Origin: Macrotis lagotis
Lineage: Eukaryota; Chordata; Mammalia; Peramelemorphia; Peramelidae
Length of the DNA stretch: 64,000 nucleotides
Direction: 5' to 3'
Assembly (NCBI RefSeq): GCF_037893015.1
Contig: NC_133658.1
Location: 17,914,268 to 17,978,267, forward strand
Position numbers and translations under genes: made by a program. Position 1 is the stretch's first letter. Each line of letters opens with the position of its first letter. A model generated the notes under the pieces. The model ran no database searches and was not told the origin of the DNA. It saw only the letters and a program-made list of their open reading frames with translations. Positions 28,001 to 41,000 of the stretch are shown one piece after another.

Positions 28001-31000
28001 CTGAATCCTCTCTATGGGTCTGCTGTGAATATGGAAATTTTTTTTCTCATTTTGTACTTAAGTTTCAAATGAATTTAAAAATTTTTTAACACTTCTCATT
28101 TTGGATACTCTATCTTTTTTGAGACCTAAAGGAGTTTATTTTAAATATGTTAAGGTAACAACCCATCTATGAGCTTTATCAGTTAAGATTAGCCCTATTT
28201 ATTTTAAATAAGAAATCCATTTACAGAAGTTCTATCCAATAAGGTGGAGGCTGAATTCTTATTATATTAAGTATATGATGACACCATGAATTCTACTACT
28301 AGTTGATGTTGCAAAGGTGGATGGGAAGCAGGAATCAGACCTGAGAGTTATGTTCTCCCAAAACTCCAAGCATTTTTTTATTCAAGTTTCTTACTTAAGA
28401 TGTAAAATCATCTACAGATTTTTTAACACATTTCAACCTTCAAACCTTAATGTCTCTTTAATCAGATTAACAACTACCTTGAGATAACCAGAATGAAAAA
28501 GGAATTTCAATTTTAGGATGGGTAAACTATGAAACAAGAGCCTTGGACAAAATGTAGGAGAACACCAGGAGGCAGTCCAAAGAGAGGAAAAGAGATGAAA
28601 TACATTTTTTTCATTTTGCTTTAGGCTCTGTTTGCAGCTAGTAATGGATTAGGAGCACCACCCCACCCATCCTTTGGCTATGTGGACAGCTCTGCTGCTC
28701 TGGATGGTCCGCAAAGTCACCAGCCTTGCTGCCGTTGCCCAGATCCTCCTTTCCAAAACAAGCCAGCTTTGCTCCCATGGAGCTAGAGGCCTCCAGTACC
28801 ACACAATCAAAAAGTCAGGCCTGCAAGGGGTCTCATTTTAGAGGAGGAAAGTGAGGACCAGAGAAATTCCGTGACTTTCCTTAAGTCACAAAGGGAAGAA
28901 TCGGGAGGAGGATTTGAACTAAGTGAGTGCCAGACTAACTCTTTCCCTGGCTCTGCAAAGAATGCACTTGATGGGTCATATCATTCTCAACTATTTTTCA
29001 CTTTAAGAATTTGCATGCCAAATTACTGGTGGTTAAATGGTAAAACTGGGAAGGGAAGAGGTTACTAATAAAATTGCTAATGAAACATTCAAAAACCGAG
29101 TTCATGTAAAAATGAATATGGGAAGATGGCTACCTCCAGTTTGGGTTTATTTCAGTGATCCTTAAGTTTTTCTGATGTGTGTCCTTCATCAGGTAGGTGA
29201 TGCCATGACAAGCACATGAACTGAATGGGGGGGAGCACGAATGTGTTAAGTCACCAGTCTCACTTTTTCTCCTGCGTCATCTGGGTCCAGTGGCCAGAAA
29301 TGACCACTGGAGATGCCCCTGGATGGGAGGCAATCAGGATTAAGTGACTTGCCCAAGGTCACACAGCTAGTAAATATCAGGCTGGATCCAAATTCCAAGG
29401 CCAGTGCTCTCTACACTGCGCCATCTAGCTGCCCAAGAGTTGGTGATTCCTACAAAATGATTAAGACAGATCTATTTACCTCCCTAAAAGAAAATCATAA
29501 ATTTTTTTAAGGCACTTAAATAAACAAAAAAGCATGATGTAGAATGCTCCTAATAGTCTTTTAGAACAAATCTGGACTAAAATCTCTTAAAAGCAGCATT
29601 ATGTTTCATTACTATTATTAGTAGATATTTTTTATAACTATTACAGGTGATTTTATAAAATGCCAATCACTGGCACAATTGAGAATCTGTTTTAATGTGG
29701 AATTAGTTGATAATATGAAATAAGCCTTGGTCTAAGAGAGACTGAACATCCTCAAAGGAGAAGGGGAATTTGCCCTTTCCTGTGATTTTTCCCAAGCTAA
29801 TCCCATGTTTTCATCTATTTTCCATAATTTAAGAAATCCCTACCTCATTCAAAGTCCAAGTGCACAGGCATTCCAAGTTTCGGCAGCAATCTGGGGATGG
29901 GGACTAAACCTGTGATTTCACTTCTATAGGGAATGCCCCTCTTCTATAATTTAGAGATTAAGTGACTTGCCCACAGTTACAAAGTGACACGTGAACTCAA
30001 GTCTTTCTGACTTGGAGGCTAGTTCTTTCCATACTTCCTCCAGATTCTTCTAAGATAAACATAAAATAAGGCAACACCATTCAATAATAAACAGAGTAAG
30101 TTGGTCAAGTACCTTGAGATGAAAATATTTTCAAAGCTCAGGAATGAAAATATATGCAAAATATCTCTCTTCAAATATCCATTCAAGTCTGGGGTTAGCC
30201 AGGTCATTTTCTGTTTTCCTTAAACCTTTCTCCACAGTTGCTTTTGATAATTTTAATGATTTCAGAAGTGTTCCATGCTCTACATTGTATAGATAATGAT
30301 TTGTTAAGAATAATAGAACTCTGGAATGAGGAGGAAAAGGAAGAAATCATTTGATTGAGCCCCCTCATTAGGCCCAGGCAGGAGAAGCACCAATGCCACA
30401 GAAAGGTGGGAAAGGCAAGGAAAAGTGGACATCAGCTCCACTTTGATATGATTTTCCATTTAAGCTCAAGGATTTACAGGAGAGGAAAAAAAAGAGATGT
30501 GTAGAATTATTTACAGATCTGAAACTTTTCTATTATATGTAGAGGGCGGCTAGGTGACACAGTGGATATAGCACCAGCCCTGAAGTCAGGACTACCTGGG
30601 TTCAAATCCAGTCTCAGACACTTATTACCTAGCTGTGTGGCCTTGGGCAAGCCACTTAACCCCATTTGCCTTGCAAAAAAACCTAAAAAAAAATGAATAT
30701 GTAGAGTAATGGAGAAAAAAATAGCTAAATTATATACAATTTTTTCACATTTTCTCTTCTCATCTATGTAAGTGAAGTTCCAAGATGCATTAAAATATTT
30801 TCCTAATGCTCCTTATTTTCTTCATTTCTGTTCTTTTGAAAAAACCTAATTATACTATTTTTTTCCATTTCTATCGAAAGTTACACTAAATTAAGAGCAT
30901 TTTTCCAATTGCAGCAAAGTCTACAAATAAAAAAGTTCCACCAAGCTTTCAAATTACCTCCCATTAAGCTCTAGAGTAGAAGAGCAGGCAGTTAAAATCT

Positions 31001-34000
31001 TGAAGCCATGTTGTTGGTGATCAGTTCACATACTGACATTTTTCTAAGTCAAATATGTTCATGAAACAAGGTCATTGCTACCAAATCAATTGGATGTTGA
31101 AATTCAACTAAGGTCATGCATATTTGTGATGTAAACCAGAGCTTTATGACACACATATTAAATACTGCCCCCAGTCCTCCAAAAGCCAGTATTCAGTCAT
31201 GTCTTCAACAGTGTTTGCTCATGGAGGGGAACAAAAAGAACTACTTCAAAACAGATTACTTCTGATCTAGAAAGTGCTTTTCTATCTCCACCTGACTATG
31301 CCTAAATTTGATATTCTGGGAATAGACAGCATTTCAAACAAAACAAGGACAGAGCTGCAATAGCACTGTAGTCATTTCTCTTTTGAAGGACAAGTTCTTC
31401 ACATTTTCTTTCCAAATCTTTTTCCTACTTCCCCAGTCTCAAAGGGACTAGGGACTAAAAAGCCTCGCCACACACAAAGTTGCCAAGGTCCTTTCTCCTC
31501 ACCACAATTCTATTCTAGAATTCTATCCCTCTACACCTCCCCCTAGGTTAGCAATCCTCGATGTGGGATTCCTGTCTGTTGGCACACTAATTCAGTTCCT
31601 ACTTCCTGTGGCATTTTCATCCATTTCCTCAAGATGGAATGAATATCTAGAGTCAAGAGGCTGAAGACTTTCTTTCCTTTAGACTTTCAACATGCCATGG
31701 GTATGGGGGTAGCATATGAGGGGTTCTTTTCACTCATTACATGGCTAATTTAGTTTCTGGATGTTTCCTGGCTCAAAACCCCTTAAAATGCAGATTATAA
31801 CCACCTTGCCTGTGATGTCAACCAGGTTCTCTTTCAAATCAATCTTATGAAATCTAATCCAAGTCCTGGGATAGTGAAGTGTGAGGGGAATGTTCCTCAC
31901 ATTCTCCACATAGCAAAGACACCAGTAGAGCACTACCTTCTAGAACAAGTTCATGTTAGTGGCTCCACTGTAGAGTTTTCTGATCATATCCTTGAATATC
32001 ATTGTGACTATGTAAATCCACACATTATATGCTGCAACAGGACTAGACCTATCCAAGATGCCTCTTCATAGCCATTTGAGGTTTCCTTGATCTCAATAAT
32101 CTTGGGAAAGGAAAGCTTACTACTGCCTATATGCCTTTCCCTTGTTCTCTGGGTTCATTAGCAAGAACCTATCAAGTGCTTGGCACACTGGCCCTTAATA
32201 AACATTAACTGGGATAATTAGTGGTTCAAGTTGGACAGCCAGATGACATCATTCAAAATGCTGGTGCTCCAATAACAGCCCTTTCAGTTCCAAGGATTCG
32301 CCTTACACCTCACACATCGCCTAAGAGTCAAGGAGAGTCTAGGAGTCCATGAACTGACTAGCCTTTATGAAGTACCAGTTCAAAAGAAAGGCAGATGAGA
32401 TATGCCATCAAGGGGTTCAGTCTTCTAATGAGAGAAGCAACACTTACAACCTTATAAACAAAATAAAGAACAAGATAAACTGGGAGGTAGGGAGGAATTA
32501 TTTCAGAGAAAGGGTATTACAAGGAAGGATAACTGGGAAAGGTCACGAAGTTGAACTAGAGGAGGGATAGCATTCCAAACTGGAGAGATTCCTGGTGAGA
32601 GGAGACAGAAGCAAGGAAGTTAGTGTCATTGGTGTTCAGAAGATTGAAATGGTTGGAAGGGCCCAGGTTACAAAGCGATATTCAAAGTCAAAGGACTTTA
32701 TATCTGATCCCAAAGGAGTTTACTGAATGAATGGGGGGGGGGGGGGGGCTAAAGACCTTTCATTTTGGAAGATAAATCTGATGGCTGAACAGAGTGAATT
32801 AGAGTGGGCACAGACTTAAGACTGGAAGACAAACTGGCAGGCTTTTGTATTAACACCCTAAATGTGAGGTGATGAGGGCCTACCTGGCCAATGGAAGTGA
32901 TAGAAGAGAGAAGGGGGTCTAAATAAGAAATGTTATGAAGATAAATTCAATAGGTCTTGGCAAATGATTGGATTGGGAGGGAGGGTGGGTGACAATGAGT
33001 CCTCAAGGATGACTGGAGACTGGCAGCCCAGGTGATCTCAATAATAGGGAAGTTAAAAGAGGGGAGAGTTTAGGAAGCAAAAACGAGCTTAGTCTTTGCC
33101 ATGGTAATTTAAGATGTTTGTTTACGGGATGTTCAGTTTGAGGTGTTTAAAATGAGATAAGGAAAATATGTCCTGAACAAGTAGATCTAAGAATAAAGCG
33201 CACAGAAATAACTGAAATCATAAGAGCCCCATGAGAAATAGCATAGAAAAAGAAAGTCCAGGACAAATATTTGAGAAATATCTACTGCTAGGGGGCATGA
33301 TGTAAATAAAGACCAAAGGATGGGAAAAAGAAGGGAATAAGCCCTGTACCTTTTATGTGGCCAGTCAGTGTGCCATGACTGACTAGACAAGTATAAAAAG
33401 GGAACTGGGAGAGAGAACATGAAAAACAAAAAAGAGAAAATCTGGAAGAGGAGAAGAGGATTGAGAAAAGTCTATTAAATGATCATTAGTAACTTTGGAG
33501 AGAGCATTTTTGGTTGAATGACATCAGAAACCAGAATGCAAAGGGTTAAAAAGAGTGAAATGAAAGATAATGCATTACTATCACACCTATTACAGCCTTC
33601 TGAGAACATTTATCAATAAATAAGAATGGATATAGAGGACCAATAGTGAGCAGGGATGGACAAATCCAGTGAGGATTTGTTTTTTTTTTTAAAGGATGAG
33701 GGGGAAGAGATATGGGTATGCTTATAGGTACATTGTAGGAAAATAGTTGATGTTGGAGTAGAAAGGAACACTAACATAGCTTCTGGAGCAACCATTCTGG
33801 AAAGCAATTTAGAATTATGTCATGACTAAAATATCCATATCCTTTTGGCCCGGAGGCATCCCGGCAAGACGCATACCTCAAGGAATCCAAAGACTCAAAG
33901 AAAGGTCCTGAAAGTGCTCACAAACCATCTCCCTAATATTCAAGTAGCAATTTCAATTCAATTCAATTCAAGTAGCCTACTGTTCAGGGAATGGCTATAC

Positions 34001-34970
34001 AGATTATGACATATGAAGGTAAGAAAATATAGTATCATGAGAAATAATGACTATGAAGAATGTGAGAAAAGGAAGTTTTTTATGAACTGACAATGCAGGG
34101 TAAAAATATATATAATATATAAATATATATAAATATAAAAATAAAAATATATAATATATAAAAATATAAATACAAAAATGTATATAATAAATTTAAGTGA
34201 AAAAGAACCAAAAATCATGAAATCAAATGCTGTAATTATGAAAAAGTAAGCTGGTCTCCAAAGCAATACAGAGGTGGGTAAATATGGGTTTGGGAATATG
34301 CTAAGCAGATTTCTGTGCTTTGCTAGTTTTTCCGACTTTGCTTTTTCTATTTGGTTACGAAAGGATGGTGTAATTGGAAACAGGCTACCATTAAAGGCTC
34401 TCAATTCAAATGTGAAATTCAAGAGAAGCTCGGATGTTAGAGGACAGCACAGGATCCCAGGAAGGAAAGCGAAGTTTCCCAAGGGCATTCCCTGGGGTGT
34501 TCTCTTCCATTTAATGTGTTTTACTGGTTGGCTTCTGGGCCCCCCAGCAGTGTTTTTCCTGCACCACAAGCTCAGAGGGCTATTCACAGATGAGGGTAAC
34601 TCTTCAGGAATGGATTTTTCACTTTGACCCTACTCCTTTCTCCAATCAGATACCTTTATATTGTGCTTCTATTTCTCCATTCTCTATACCCCCAATTTGT
34701 CACCCCTCACCTGAACTACAATAGCTTCTTACCTGTTTTTGAGCCCATCACCGCCACCCCCCACCCCCCCATCATCCCTGCTCATGGCAGGGATCATTCT
34801 CCCATAAACTTCATTCTGTGTCCACCAATCTGCAACTTGTTCTTTCTCCCTAGATGCCTGGAATCTCTGCTGCTCATATCTCCCAACTATGAGAGCTCCC
34901 TCAGCACCCCCCCCATCATCTTATATTTACTTTGAATCTACTTTGCATTTAACTTCTATGCATATAAAAT

Positions 34971-35004
<34 letters not shown>

Positions 35005-38000
35005 CATCTTTCATTCAACAATTCTCTGTGATTTTCAGAAAGAAAGGCTTTACATAAAGATTGTCACATCTAGGCAGGATCATGCCTAGATTCACAGTGG
35101 AAGAAGGAATTCTCTGTGGACGGTAGGGATGTGATGGTGTACCTTACTGTAGGTGGGCTACTGTGCCATCAAGACAAAAGAATTCAGGAGAGGGGAACAA
35201 TTCTTTTTTTTTTCCATTTTTTTTCAGATTTTTCAAGGCAATGGGGTTAAGTGGCTTGCCCAAGGCCACATGGCTAGGTAACTATTAAGTGTCTGAGGTC
35301 GGATTTGAACCTAGGTCCTCCTGACTCCAAGGCCGGTGCTCTATTCACTTCGCCACCTAGCCGGCCCTGAGGGGAACAATTCTAAAAAGCCACAAGCACT
35401 CCTCAAGTGTTGAGATGTACAGGCATGGGAATAAGAAGAACTAAGACCAACCAATGCTTTATCCCATCGATGAGCTTCTAGACTGTGAACCAGGGAGGCC
35501 CAATAGCTGGGAATCCATGTGGGCTACACTCCTTCCTTTTACCTCTATGTGGCAATCATTAGCCTTTCTGGCATCAGCAGAGAATTATTGGAGGAAAGAA
35601 GACACATTTACACAAACATTAACAGTATGCCACACTGACTGTATACTAATCCTGTATACAATATACATTAGGAAATGAATTTACAGGACAGGAAAAAAGC
35701 TGCAGCACAGATGTCTGCCCATAACCAAAACTATCAAAGAGAACAGAACAAAACTGAGACAATTTATATTGTTTGTTGCTAATAGATCATTCCAAGAACT
35801 TACCTGAATTGAAGACTCTACCAAAGGAGACTCATTTGCATTTTTTAAATTTCTTTGCTGAGCAATGTATCTAATGAGAAGATTTGTTTCAGGAGAACCT
35901 CTGACTCCAATTGTGGAACGGCGTCTCGCTTTTTTTAGCAAGGATTTTCCTGGAATGAAAATTTTTTTATAACTTAGGAATCCCCCAGAAAAAATATTCA
36001 ATTTTTAACATGTATAAATGAAGATTATCTTGGTTCGAATTTGGCCTTTCTTACTTAACTATATGACCTTAGGCAAGTCACTTAATCCCATTGCCTTGCA
36101 AAAATCCCCCAAAAAAAGTGAAGTTCTTGCCCTCCAGGACCTTACATTCCTTGGAGAAATCACCCCCTCACATTTAACCATGTGCAGCCTAGGGAGGGGA
36201 GGAAATCATTTGCAGCTGTAGATAACAGAAAAGATCTATTATAGTACTTGAGCTAAACTGAGAAGGAAACCAGGGTCCAAGAAAGCAGATATGGAGATGA
36301 TAAGAGATTCTAGGCAGACAAGATGACTTCTTTTCTAGTTCCACTAAAAGACCAATGAGCCTGTAAGGTCCAGGTACCTATTCATTATGCTTATCCCTAG
36401 CAATGATCGATATCAATCTACTTCTGACACTACCCTACCTCCTGACAGAGAAAAGTTACAATATTAAATTCTCATATAGAAAATGTGAGAAATTGTTTTG
36501 ATTTTTCATGTTCATTAATATTCTTCCCCTTAGGGGCAGCTAGGTGGCACAGTGGATAGAGCACTGGCCCTGGAGTCAGGAGTACCTGAGCTCAAATCCG
36601 GCCTCAGACACATAACTAACTAGCTGTGCGGCCTTAGGCAAGCCACTTAATCCCATTCATTGCCTTGCAAATATATATATTCTTCCCCTTAAATGGAGGA
36701 GTATAGGAAAGAGAGAGAAGTTAGAGAAAAAGTAGCCAAAAGAAGAGTCAGTAAAACATATCTTTTTTAAATGCACAGAAGAGGACAGAATCAGAAAGAA
36801 TCATAGATAAGTAGGAAACTTTAAAAGTTATATATTGAATTTATATTTAAAAAGTAAAACACAGGAAAGGTTAATAGTGTCAGGAATGCTTTTCCTGTTC
36901 TAATATGTAGAGAGAGAGGGAGGGAGGGGGGGGAGGGGGAGAGAGAGAGAGAGATGCTTATTTTAGTGTTTATTAGTAAATTTTTAAAAGTAAAAAAAAA
37001 AGATAAAATAAGTTACTTTCTCCCTCAGAGTCAATTGACTGGTTAGTCAGATCATATTCACTAGCATACTGATCAAAAAGCAAATGAGGTGGCACACGTA
37101 AATCTCTGGTCAAAGAATAAAATTTTAAAGACATCTACTTGGTTTTTAAGTTCCTGGTAAGGAATACTTAATCTACTCAATTATTGTTTAGGATGTCCCA
37201 GAAGTGTTAATTTTTTTTTAAACAGAGCTTTAAGTTTTAAAACTATAATAAGGTTTTTGGGACACCATATAGTAACACATTCAAAAAATAGATATACTCA
37301 ATTCATACAACATCTTTTACTTGGAAAATCTCTCTGAATTTGTCTAATCTATCAATCCATTACAGAAATATCCTTATCAACATCAGTCATCTATAGTGAA
37401 ATCACTACTTTTCAAGTTAATCCATGCTACACTGAAAATTAATGTTTAGCCAGTACTGTTCCTAAATATTAGTGAGTTATTCCTTGCACAGATGCTTAAT
37501 GAATGAAAGAAAAAGCACTTATTGGTTGTTTGCCATCCTTTGTTTTTGAAGAGGATCCTAAATAACATCACTGTTAGAGACAAGCTAGACATGGCAGATC
37601 AGAATACTCTTCCATGGGTTGAGCACAAACATTTAGGGTGGATTCTCTAAGTGTGCACGTCTTTCATTTCTTCTGAACTAATTCTTCTTGCTCATAGGGC
37701 ACAGTACCCTCCCTATAAAAAACCTTGAGAGTGTCCCCGCATCACTTTTTTCTGATCACCTTATGAGCCCATGCCCTGTGACTGACTTCAACCTGAGATA
37801 AAATGATCAACAGCTTCATCAATGACTGCTGATGGTTTATTAAGTCTTCAATCTGTTTCTCAAGAATCATGTCCCTGTCACTAATCAATGTGGCTCCATC
37901 AGTACTGATTAGGTGAGTTGCACCATAGGTCTTTGGTCCCATAAATAGTCTACAGGACATCATAAAAGTGGTTTGGATTGTTACTATCCACACAAAATGG

Positions 38001-41000
38001 AATTTCATCCACCTTCTTACAGAACCAAGAATCCTATCTCTCCAAGCTTTGCTTGTACTTTACTTTTGATGGAATTAAATACTGCCTCTTAGAAGTAGAA
38101 AAAACTATACTGCAGCTTCCATTTTTCATCTAGCTTCTGAAATTCCCCATCATTTTCATTAAACCAGTCTTTCAATTATTCTGACTAGAGCAAATACAGT
38201 GTTGTACACCAAATCTCTGAAAACTCCTCACTCCTTTTCTGCTCCCACTGTAGTCAACTGTGTTGGTGCAACTTTTCTTCCCACTTTAAGATGCACTAGA
38301 ATCAGTTGCTATTACTTTTTCTGGTGGCCATTTTGCCTTGGAACCACCACTTTGGTTAAATGTGTGAATATTTAGTTCGGAGAGGATGAGTCTATGGTCA
38401 GTCCAACACTCTGCCTTCCTCACTCTCACATCCAGTCTCTCTTCTCCTTACAATTTCATACTCTATTTATTAGGTGTCACCATTTGCTTTGAGGATGAAT
38501 CCAGAAAGTAGTGGAGGTGATGAGGGGGTCACACAAGGCTTCAGTAGTAGATGGCCATTTCTGTTAGTTTCCACCTCCATTTCTCCCAAGAACTCCCTGC
38601 CATGTCTGGGAGTCTGAGTCTACTCTTGCATTAGTCACCCAGAACTACAAGCTTGTCCTCTTTGGGCACATGGATGATAAAGATTCTCCAGGTCTTCATA
38701 ACATTTTTACAAAGGGCCAAGCACAGTGTGAGGGAAGGACCAGGGACCAGACAAAGAGATAAGCCAGGATTCCTGTCCTCCAGTTACCTTTCTAATTGGA
38801 TGAGATAAGAAGAAGCAGAGAGTTCAGCAGCAGGGCAGAGAGCAAGGCGCAAAGGAAGGGAAAGACAAAAATTCACCCAACCTTCTCCTCACACCCCCTT
38901 CTTTCCTGGCAAAAACATCAAAAACCCTATTCAGAGTTCCTAAACTCTCAAGAGTCTTTGGGATCCTAAAATAAAAACTCTCCATTACGAAGGCAGGTGC
39001 CCTTGCTTCACAAGTTACAAAGCTCTTTGCCCCCATTTTGCATACATTTTCCATTTACTTATTGGTGTACTTGGTTGTCTTTTCCCATCACAATAGGAGT
39101 TTCTAACGGAACCTTTGTATGTCTAGCATAGTGTTGGTCTAGCAGAGATTCAGAATTTAGAGGTCATCAGGTCCAATTCTCCTCATTTTACTGTTGAGGA
39201 AATGGGGCCCCAAAGGGGTAAGGCAACTTGGCCAAGAATGAGCAGCTGAGACAAAATCCAAAATCAGTCTTGTAACAGCAGTCAAACTCCATTTGCATTT
39301 CAGAGACTGTCATAACTCATGGATTTGTGGGAACCCTGAACTGTCCACAACTCTTTTCTTATCCTCATTCTATCTTCAAATGTCTATGACAAACTATACA
39401 AACTCGTAAGAAATTCCAAACTGACAATCATTCTATCATATTTTCTCTTCATGAATAATTACATACTGAGAATGAATTCCAAGACCCAGGAGAGGACTTA
39501 AGCTCAGGCACAGAACCCAAGAGATCCACGAGAGTGGTCAGTGCCATGATTTTCTGTCTGTCCCAAGTAGAGCAAGCCATTCAGAGTGCCACAAGGATTT
39601 TCATAGGAAAATCAGCAAGGGCAGGGCAGGGTTTGCAGCACAAGAAGCCAATCCTCAGCAGCAGGTCAGGTTCTATGCATTCACCTTGTTCATCTTGGCT
39701 CTAGAGATCAGAACCCAGGTAGATTAGCACTTGAGTAGAAAAGGCAAAGGAAAAACTGAACCTTGATGTCAGGCACACTTCCTAAGGTACAAAACTGTCC
39801 CAAGGTAGAGGGGGGGGGGGCTGCTTTAGGACTAGGGATATTCCTTCCTCACTGAAGTCTTCAAGCAAAAGTTTGATGAATACTTCTGACTACCTAGTAA
39901 AGGTTATTTTTCAGAGGTGGATTAAGGCCTGGGTGTCTTCTAAAATCTCTTCACTCTCAGAAATTTCTTTGTATATATATTCTGTGAGCCTAGATCACAA
40001 GACTGCATTAATTATCCTGTGAAGCTTGAGGTCAGTCTTTCTAATTTGTTATTCAAGTCTAGCATAATCCTATTGTAACTAGATAAATGGGGTAAGAAGC
40101 GATAATGAGATTTCTCTCCTTTAGGATATTTTGGGAAATAATCTTCCCTTCCCAACCATAATAAAAATACTCAGGAGACCTTCAGATTGTCCCTGCAAAA
40201 TAAGACTTGACAAGATAGGACTGGGCATTAGAGTTGGGGACCATCCAACCAACAGAGCTTCACTATTGTTATTTATTTATTGGGCATCTCTAAGTATTTC
40301 CATTTGATTTCTTGTGAGAACTTTCTTGTACAAAAATACCCTCAAATTAAGCAGATAGTATGCCAGGATCACTTTTATCCAAAGATATAGATATGTAGCA
40401 ATACAAAGACATGTGTGTGTGTGTGTGTGTGTGAATTTTCAATCTGGCTTTGCCTGCTCTTGGACTTTTTATTCTGCAAAATACCATCCCCTGGAGACAA
40501 AGTATGTTATGACTATAACTGCTCTCCAATCTAGAATGACCTGACTGGGAATCTGAATCCATTTAAGAATATTAAGCATCTCCCCAAATCCTCTTCTACT
40601 TCACTCAAATATGGCGTTGACCTGGATTCTTGAAAACTGATGGCAGGCACCAAGCGAGGGAGGAGCTAATCCAACAGCACGGGTCTTACGCATCCAGGAG
40701 CCAAGTTTGGAGACCAAGCATAGCCAGCTTGCTGGTCACGAAGCTCCAGGTTCTTGTGGCAACAGCAATGAAAACTGGTCATGAAATCATAGATGAATTT
40801 GAGCGGTGGAAGGGGCTTCACTGGTCATCAACTCATCCATAGAAGGAATGGCCACCCAAGGTTCTCCCCAGGCAGCCTGCTCTACTTGTGAAGGCTTTCT
40901 GACATCAACTAAACTGGCTTCTCGGAGGAAAGACCGAAAAAGCTCACTTTCGTGTCTACTTGATTTCCCATCAAATTCTTGCCAACCACTCACGTGACCT

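Larger units (their letters stand above)
26690..35803 (-). other. Large CDCA2 intron, coding exons 3-4
   Basis: 9.1 kb filled with L1 3' fragments, MIR pieces (28.83-28.96, 29.94-30.05 kb), WSINE1-like SINEs, L2-like blocks, an L2-type 3' tail near 32165-32215, poly-G, AT-rich and CA tracts. 30.9-32.1 kb has no recognised family. Confidence 0.6.

Noticed and set aside
34051-34587. 178-codon minus-strand frame
   Set aside because: Its C-terminal half is the AT-rich low-complexity tract (IYIYLYIIYIF) and it has no domain; chance frame.
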